This document shows, one piece after another, positions 59,601-64,000 of a stretch of DNA of 64,000 bases. The notes under the pieces were generated by a model. That model searched no databases. It was given only the letters and a program-made list of their open reading frames with translations, and was not told the origin of the DNA. This DNA is from Kalmanozyma brasiliensis GHG001 (Eukaryota; Basidiomycota; Ustilaginomycetes; Ustilaginales), in contig NW_015961992.1 in the NCBI RefSeq assembly GCF_000497045.1, positions 2,259 to 66,258 of the forward strand, given 5' to 3'. The translations under genes were made by a program, and so were the position numbers. Position 1 is the stretch's first letter, and the number at the start of each line of letters is the position of its first letter.

Positions 59601-60965
59601 GTCGTGCAGACCTGCCTCCCTGCGTTTCTGCTTGGCATGGAACTTGGCTCGCGCTTGAAGTAGCTCGAGTGCCTTTTCCTTGCGCGTGTAAGGGTTCGCC
59701 TCCTTCTGCAGTTCGTCGAGCTCAGGATCGACAGTTCGACTCGCCGAACGCGAAGGCGAGGCTGACTGGGGAATCTCGACATCGTCCATTTCCATCTCGG
59801 GATCCGAGTCGGTGCGTTGTGCCTCGTCGTCGGTGATGTTGATCTCCTCATGCTCGTGGTCGACGTCGATGGCCTTCTCCTGGGTTGTGCCGGCATCGCG
59901 TACTCCGAGGACGAATCCTCCCTCTGCTCCGGGATTGCGTACCAATACATACTCCTTGTTTCGCTCGCCCGCTACGCGGATCGGCACCTTGATGTTTGCT
60001 TTGCCGATCTCGTCCGTGACAGTGAGGACCTTCTGCGTCAGGTCATTGCGAGTCTTGAGACCGGCAATCTGGGCGCGTGAGAAGTCGATAGGGGTGGGCG
60101 CTGTTGCGAGCATAGATTGCAAACGCTTGTAGGATGTCATGCGCGATTGGGCACGCAGATCACCTACAAGCTCGTATTGCAGCTCGGCAGGCAGGCTGAG
60201 GAAGAGATCTGAGGTGGTGTCGAGGTCTTCCGGGGCGATGGTGTTCATGACCGCTCGAAGCTCGTCTTCGGTCGCAAAGCGATAGTCCTTCTTCCTGCCC
60301 TTACGACCGTTGGCGGCCGAGACGGAGTGGAGATCCTTCTCCATGGCAGGCAACGCATATGGGTCCTTGTGCCAGTCGATCTTGCGTCCGCCTGACTTGG
60401 TCGGTGATCCACTGCCCTCTCTACTCGGTCCAGCTGAATTGGTGGGGTCTGCCGGTTGTAGGTCGCGAGAGGCGAGCGCCCTGGGGTTGCCAGCCTGGAG
60501 ATCGTCAAAGTAGACCGTGTTCTCGCCCAGACCGGCAGCATCTTCGGAAGCAGAGCCGTTTCGAGCTGTTGACGAAGACGCCTGGCCCTGGCCGTCGGCA
60601 ACGTGTTTGACGGCAGCTTGCCTCATCTGCGCTGCGAGAAGCTTTTCAGCTGTGCGCGCATGCGACTCCTTTGCGCCTTGCTTTCTCGCCTTTCGCCCCG
60701 AGAGCGTCTTGCGCTTCATGACGGGAGCGCCGCCATCAAAGACAAAGACAGGACGGACACCGTGGAACAGCAGCTTGAGGATACGCCAGAGGAAACCGAG
60801 TATGTGCGCATTTGAGAGGGTGCGCCCCTCTTTGTCGCGCATTGCCATCTGGAAGTGGTAGAGCCATAGTGACGAGTCGATAGCTAGACGCTTGCCTTCG
60901 AGCGTCTCGATCTTGATAGGCCGTGCGACTGGTTGTAGCAGCTGCCATAGTCCTTGGACACCCAT
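56625..60965 (-). CDS. RAD2: Rad2/XPG structure-specific endonuclease of nucleotide excision repair
   Basis: Intronless, 1446 aa. The N-terminal nuclease region begins MGVQGLWQLLQPVARP and includes AIDSSLWLYHFQMAMRD and FVFDGGAP (1-105). A long acidic spacer (about 110-900) with PCNA/TFIIH-type interaction potential separates it from the internal nuclease region (about 930-1040), where EAEAQCAELV and TDDSDVFLFGG carry the acidic catalytic residues and GSDYTEGLAGVG the helix-hairpin-helix. The tail is Lys/Arg/Gly-rich, with likely nuclear signals. The enzyme cuts 3' of DNA lesions together with TFIIH. The spacer contains a short tandem repeat, NSANSANSA. The protein is longer than the yeast form (about 1030 aa). 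Confidence 0.94.
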   Translation of the reverse strand: MGVQGLWQLLQPVARPIKIETLEGKRLAIDSSLWLYHFQMAMRDKEGRTLSNAHILGFLWRILKLLFHGVRPVFVFDGGAPVMKRKTLSGRKARKQGAKESHARTAEKLLAAQMRQAAVKHVADGQGQASSSTARNGSASEDAAGLGENTVYFDDLQAGNPRALASRDLQPADPTNSAGPSREGSGSPTKSGGRKIDWHKDPYALPAMEKDLHSVSAANGRKGRKKDYRFATEDELRAVMNTIAPEDLDTTSDLFLSLPAELQYELVGDLRAQSRMTSYKRLQSMLATAPTPIDFSRAQIAGLKTRNDLTQKVLTVTDEIGKANIKVPIRVAGERNKEYVLVRNPGAEGGFVLGVRDAGTTQEKAIDVDHEHEEINITDDEAQRTDSDPEMEMDDVEIPQSASPSRSASRTVDPELDELQKEANPYTRKEKALELLQARAKFHAKQKRREAGLHDDDEDELERARRPRRKRGERPLFIRNQRSSTADSGKSAQQSDWIDVDADADDEGDAFRMMQDVEDELEEDETEDLARAIADSQAGSRSTVVPEAGEADVEMDEDDFEDVQPEAPSTLREVQPVVVPLPRVETDDISAEKPDRMQELAALVGRRKGGDVARAPPPPRKSLAGSLRAARRSTSTTNLLEKPEALPSPEAAPKQSEEVVVAVPIVETPPRPSPANARRMGPPLRSASQQRLEVAAPRPKSATPANSANSANSATPAAAPSAQQEDLPPTPEEVNRQIADGLDAKKADSVDAFELVEAPSMRKDVEAEQIATVPVLEEPEETGVPVSLAAPEDAAQGVQGPGVTENGADPDAVALDNIPSAAAEHISEPTPIDVPPAEIQSAPASRQQTPLEWSPTPSPSPEPVVIGADGFPLPTAEELDALDTDDEDAIARLNADSNEFVAFLSATKGRSLLDVQKEVESEVNALRAEFANSRRSEEDITKQMAQEIQMMLRLFGLPYITAPMEAEAQCAELVSRRLVDGIITDDSDVFLFGGTRIYKNMFNNNKIVECFLLSDMQRELGLDREKLVRLAYYLGSDYTEGLAGVGPVVAMELLALFSGEDGLLKFRDWWMRVQTGKDTEEHTRGKTMRRIKKNLRNKVHLEPSWPEPAVLEAYYAPTVDESDEPFAWGLPDLDSLRTFLGEYLHWPVTKTDQYLLPIIERQNARNRARGNQTTLDRNGFFDTSAGTGIYAGRKKVTYGSNRLQEVINGFRAANKRGGATSARKGNDESSSSDDDEVQVVGARMQTPMVSEEMLGKEMAKRRPIVRRDDAGPGVEASEEDGAARRAELDAAIEALEGAPPGETDSAAATTASKRKKKPAKPRKARGGAKATNNEEALLSSSASSSSEDEPLAVPPPAAKTARTTRGGRGRGRGAARGTTTTTRGRGRGTHTGKGSGARANLHAARNMSLDDIDSLPPSRSPSVDPATLRARSVRRSSSVSSRSSIA
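58823..58849 (-). repeat. Three tandem copies of a 9-bp unit inside RAD2
   Basis: The unit TTGCAGAGT is repeated exactly three times and encodes Asn-Ser-Ala repeats in the RAD2 spacer. Because the unit is a multiple of three, length changes would keep the frame. Confidence 0.9.
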
Positions 60966-61481
60966 CTTGACGATGCTCTCAGCCAGGTAGCTGTTCGGAG
61001 GGTGTGAAAGTCAATGCAGGTCGTTGCGACCGGAACCCAAGTCCAAGCTAACAAGCCTGTCAGGACATTGAGTCGTGTGTGTGTCCAACACGGCTGTGCG
61101 AGATCGGAACGCCAAACTGTCGATGCACGAGGTGAAATGCCTGATCAGGGACGGGGAGACGATGAGAGGCGAGGATGAATGTGATGTTGAGTTCAGAGCT
61201 TCACAAGAAGAACTCAGCCTGATCTTGTTGAAGCGTGTTGGACTGAGCCACGCGGGGTGCGTCAGCGTGCAGCCCGAAGGGTCCAAAGCGCTGCTGAGCT
61301 GCTGGAAATTTCGTCCGCGGATCCGACTGGCAACCAGCTCAACGTCAGGGTCCATCATCCAACACCAACCTTGCTTTCCTTCATCCATCTGCGATCACCT
61401 GGCCAAGGCCACCCCAATCGACGCGCGCCAGCGTGCCCATCATCCAGGCCCGTCGGACACATCGGCTTACACTCGCACAAC
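60966..61481. other. Divergent promoter of RAD2 and OCA1
   Basis: The OCA1 frame is open back to 61257 without a conserved sequence. The region should hold both promoters. I see no other gene. Confidence 0.5.
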
Positions 61482-61958
61482 ATGTTGGTGCCACCGCCCA
61501 ATTACGGCATGGTCGAGGAGAACTTCTACCGATCCGGCCAACCGGACCAGCTCAACTTCCCTTTCCTCGAAAAGCTGGGTCTCAAAAGCGTCATCTGGCT
61601 CGCACCCGAAGAACCCGAACCTGGCTTCCTCGACTTTTGCGTCGACCAGAACATCGAGCTGCACCATCTCGGCGTGCTCTACTCGACCAACGCATGGGAT
61701 CCCATCACAGAAGAGGTCGTCCTCCAAGCCCTCCATCTCCTCGTACAACCGACAACGTATCCCGTGCTCGTCATGTGCAACCTCGGTCGGCATAGAACAG
61801 GCACCGTCGTGGGTTGCTTCCGCAAGCTGCAAAGATGGAACCTCAGCGCCATCCTCGAGGAGTATCGACGATTCGTGGGAGGCCAAAAGTACCGCATCCT
61901 CAACGAGCAGTTTATCGAGTTGTTCGACGAAGAGCTTGTGTTCGGCGCAAGCTACTGA
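61482..61958 (+). CDS. OCA1: Oca1-like atypical dual-specificity phosphatase
   Basis: 158 aa from the ATG at 61482. The start MLVPPPNYGMVEENFYRSGQP fits the family, whose members begin close to a YRSGQP motif. The frame is open 75 codons upstream to 61257, without recognisable homology. The phosphatase loop is CNLGRHRTG (Cys99, Arg105), a CX5R motif followed by TGTVVGC. IIWLA-like and SAILEEYRRF stretches match the Oca1/Siw14 family. Siw14 hydrolyses inositol pyrophosphates; Oca1 is needed for oxidant-induced cell-cycle arrest in yeast and is classed as an inactive or weakly active member in some studies. The substrate here is unknown. It converges on paralogue C. Confidence 0.9.
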   Translation: MLVPPPNYGMVEENFYRSGQPDQLNFPFLEKLGLKSVIWLAPEEPEPGFLDFCVDQNIELHHLGVLYSTNAWDPITEEVVLQALHLLVQPTTYPVLVMCNLGRHRTGTVVGCFRKLQRWNLSAILEEYRRFVGGQKYRILNEQFIELFDEELVFGASY

Positions 61959-62221
61959 GCCGCAATGGTCGGATCCTCCAGCATACCCATGTCAGATTGC
62001 TGCCCCGCCGAATGGAAGACGATGTCAATCGCAATGCTCGTGCAACTTTGCAGTGTGGAACGACCGGGGACTTGCTTGCGTGCGATGCTAGAGTACAGTG
62101 CTTGGAGTACAGCGGCGAGGATACATTGGTTCAGAGGTGACGGTACAGTGAGCGGATCCGGCTGGACGATGCTTCAAAACGACAGTGTAACTCAGGGAAG
62201 ACGACGCAACGGAGCAGCCGG

Positions 62222-63850
62222 CTAGTTCCTCGAGGTAGAGGCTCGTGGTTTGCAGACGTGTCTCTTGTGGACGACTCGACCACATTTGTCGCACTTCGCC
62301 TTTCGTGGACAGCTGGCCGTCAAGTGGAACTCGAGGTGGTCCTCGTGCGGGTCTTGAAGACAGCGGCTACAGAAACAAGTTCGATCTGCCATCAGGATCG
62401 GGACGAAACGGTTCGATGTGCGGATCAGGCCAGGGAGCTCTCTGGAACGGCCGTCGTCCCAAAGCCTTTTCGGGTCCTCCTTGTACTTGACCAAGGCTAC
62501 GACCGAGGTTCCTTTGCGGGACACCATTTGGTTTCCATCTCGGACGAGCTCATCCAAACGCCAAGCATGCTCCAGAGTAACGTGCTTTGCAAGAGTTTTG
62601 TCAAAAAGCTGGACGAAGGTCGAAGTGTCGTCTGCATTCTGGAGCACATCATCCAGTCGAAGGACCGTCGTGGACGTCGGCAGAGGTGCCGCTTTGTAGT
62701 AGAGCTCAAAAGGATGATCGCCCCAGATGAATTCCATCTTTTGGCCTTGCAGATATGCCGAATGATCTTCGAACGCGATTTGTATGTAAGCCTGCTTGTC
62801 GGCATCGACTCCGTGATCGACAACCATTAGCTCGAAGTCGATGTCGTATGCGTCCATAACAGTTTCGACGTAGTTTGCCAATCTGGGAAACTCTAGTGTG
62901 CTCAATGGTCTTGAGAGTCGCCATCGTAGCACTCCCAGACTAGGGAATTCGTAAGTTTCCCTGGGGTCATGCAGCTCAGAGGGCGAGATTGACGGTTTGC
63001 TGGTGTCATCTCGAGAACAGATCGTTGAATGCTGAACGATGGGCGGGAATCGATCGGTGTGCTTGAAATGTTTCTTGTAGCGCACGACCTCGTCTGCAAG
63101 CTGTGCCTTGTCTTGGGCCAAGTCGGCGGCAAGAAGCTTCTGGTAGGCAGATCTGACTGCAGATTCGTATTCGTGATCAGTGACCAGATCGTCGGCGTCT
63201 TCGGCTGACGATGCGAGTCGCTTTGTGCGGAGCTCTCGCACGTTTGCGATGGCTTGTCTTGCCAGCTTGTTGAAGCGACTTGCAAGTTGCTGCGCGTTGT
63301 GAGATCTCTGCTCCTCCAAGGAGAGTACGGATGCGCTCGTTGGAGCCGTTCCGGCGACTGAAACGTCTTTGGTCGCTGTTTGATTGTTGTCGATGACTGT
63401 TTCTGCTACCAAGGTCGTGACCTGTTCCTGTTCGTTGTCTGCCCAAAAGGCTTTCACAGCCAGGTCGAATGGTGCGTTGGAAACGATTCGTCGGTCTGAC
63501 AGCCAGTCCAGGGGGCTCTCGGGCGTGTTGCTCTCGTCTGAGATCTCGTCCCTCGGAAGTACCATGAATCGACCTCGCTTGGTGTTGCGAAAGTGCTCGA
63601 ACGTGTCGAGATGCGCGACGCCGCCATACTTTTCCACAAAGTCCAAAGCACGCTGCATCATGCCGAGCTTGGTCACGGCGACGCAGATGGAATAGTATGA
63701 TTTTGCTCGCTCCTTGTAAGAAGTGGCGAAGATGTCGATATCAGGCTGATCGGGAAAGGGAAGGTCGGCAAGCTTGTCGACGTTGACAGAAGCGTCGATA
63801 CGATTGATCATGATCGCTGTGCGATTATTGGGGCCAGTCGGGGGCTTCAT
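62222..63850 (-). CDS. Paralogue C, unknown function, with two zinc-knuckle-like motifs
   Basis: Intronless, 542 aa. N-terminal block: NRTAIMINRI at residues 9-18 (same positions as A), DIDIFATSYK, YYSICVAVTKLG. Then APFDLAVKAFW, a charged helical stretch (about 180-270), LRWRLSRPL ... AYIQIAFEDH ... FIWGDHPFELYY (about 307-385), AWRLDEL and RKGTSVVALVKYK. The end has C494-x2-C497-x11-H509-x4-C514 followed closely by C520-x2-C523-x4-H528-x4-C533. The second is a perfect CCHC zinc knuckle (CX2CX4HX4C). It lacks B's acidic insert. Inverted relative to A and B, with RAD2 and OCA1 between. Two tightly spaced knuckles at the C-terminus resemble ORF1/Gag proteins of retrotransposons; no reverse transcriptase is nearby. 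Confidence 0.87.
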   Translation of the reverse strand: MKPPTGPNNRTAIMINRIDASVNVDKLADLPFPDQPDIDIFATSYKERAKSYYSICVAVTKLGMMQRALDFVEKYGGVAHLDTFEHFRNTKRGRFMVLPRDEISDESNTPESPLDWLSDRRIVSNAPFDLAVKAFWADNEQEQVTTLVAETVIDNNQTATKDVSVAGTAPTSASVLSLEEQRSHNAQQLASRFNKLARQAIANVRELRTKRLASSAEDADDLVTDHEYESAVRSAYQKLLAADLAQDKAQLADEVVRYKKHFKHTDRFPPIVQHSTICSRDDTSKPSISPSELHDPRETYEFPSLGVLRWRLSRPLSTLEFPRLANYVETVMDAYDIDFELMVVDHGVDADKQAYIQIAFEDHSAYLQGQKMEFIWGDHPFELYYKAAPLPTSTTVLRLDDVLQNADDTSTFVQLFDKTLAKHVTLEHAWRLDELVRDGNQMVSRKGTSVVALVKYKEDPKRLWDDGRSRELPGLIRTSNRFVPILMADRTCFCSRCLQDPHEDHLEFHLTASCPRKAKCDKCGRVVHKRHVCKPRASTSRN

Positions 63851-64000
63851 GGTGACGATGTAGCCTACTCAACGAGCGCTTAGGAATGGACGAACATGGG
63901 AGCGACGGAGTAGCGACATGTAGGAAGGCAAGAGAGAGGCTGAGGCTGAGGCTGAGTCGACAGAAGAGAGTCGACAGAATGTGACTTTAGGAAGTGCGAG
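63851..64000. other. Right-edge upstream DNA of paralogue C with short repeats
   Basis: The stretch has three GAGGCT units (63937-63954) and two GAGTCGACAGAA-like copies (63954-63979). It should contain the start of the paralogue C promoter; the window ends here. Confidence 0.6.

Noticed and set aside
51785..63850. The paralogue trio as a secreted effector cluster
   Set aside because: Smut effector clusters consist of small secreted proteins, but none of the three has a signal peptide and all are above 540 aa.
1..64000. tRNA, rRNA and CRISPR arrays
   Set aside because: I looked by eye for B-box-like GGTTCRA stretches paired with an A box, for rRNA blocks and for regular spaced repeats. The few GGTTCGA hits lie inside coding genes and no regular spacing was found.

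Overview
The window is nuclear DNA of a basidiomycete fungus, most likely a smut of the Ustilaginaceae (Ustilago maydis or a close relative). The grounds are GC-rich genes on both strands separated by a few hundred bases, few and short introns (67-188 nt apart from one of 446 nt) with GTAAGT/GTGAGT donors, no operons, and fungal protein families throughout. The species is inferred from overall look; no search was run. I place 28 protein-coding genes and see no rRNA, tRNA, CRISPR array or intact transposon. One assembly gap (18 N after a run of 33 C) removes the start of a sugar transporter gene.

Left part (1-24 kb): a CSC1/OSCA-type channel with a very long disordered tail; the mRNA export adaptor Yra1/ALY, whose 16-nt first exon and large first intron are easily missed; a six-BRCT Rtt107/Brc1-like repair scaffold; an alpha/beta hydrolase; a small Gly-rich protein; an MFS drug/polyamine-type transporter; spliceosomal SmB; a beta-lactamase-fold hydrolase with a short convergent hypothetical gene; and a mitochondrial-looking Hsp20. 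Two long stretches (3.9-6.8 kb and 14.1-16.8 kb) hold no gene I can support.

Middle part (25-51 kb): a secreted GPI-type PLC-like phosphodiesterase, Rim20/PalA, Tsr2, a ClC chloride channel/transporter, DASH subunit Hsk3, a large LRR protein, uracil phosphoribosyltransferase, ESCRT-II Vps25, the Rpd3L subunit Rxt3, a hexose-type transporter cut by the gap, the DEAD-box helicase Dbp9 and the U2AF small subunit. Housekeeping themes recur without being clustered: splicing and export (SmB, U2AF35, Yra1), ribosome assembly (Dbp9, Tsr2), ESCRT/pH signalling (Rim20, Vps25) and DNA repair (Rtt107, Rad2).

Right part (51.7-63.9 kb) is the most unusual. Three large proteins (541, about 634 and 542 aa) that I recognise as no named family are clearly paralogous: two head-to-tail, the third inverted 6.3 kb away, enclosing a small membrane protein gene, RAD2/XPG and OCA1. 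They share an N-terminal block, a PFEL/PFDL block, a coiled coil, a C-terminal block with an RRM-like strand/helix order and a WRL...GTS..AL..YK block. Two of the three end in Cys/His clusters, one a perfect CX2CX4HX4C zinc knuckle. The order resembles nucleic-acid-binding ORF1/Gag proteins of non-LTR retrotransposons, so a domesticated, locally amplified ORF1-like family is the main hypothesis.
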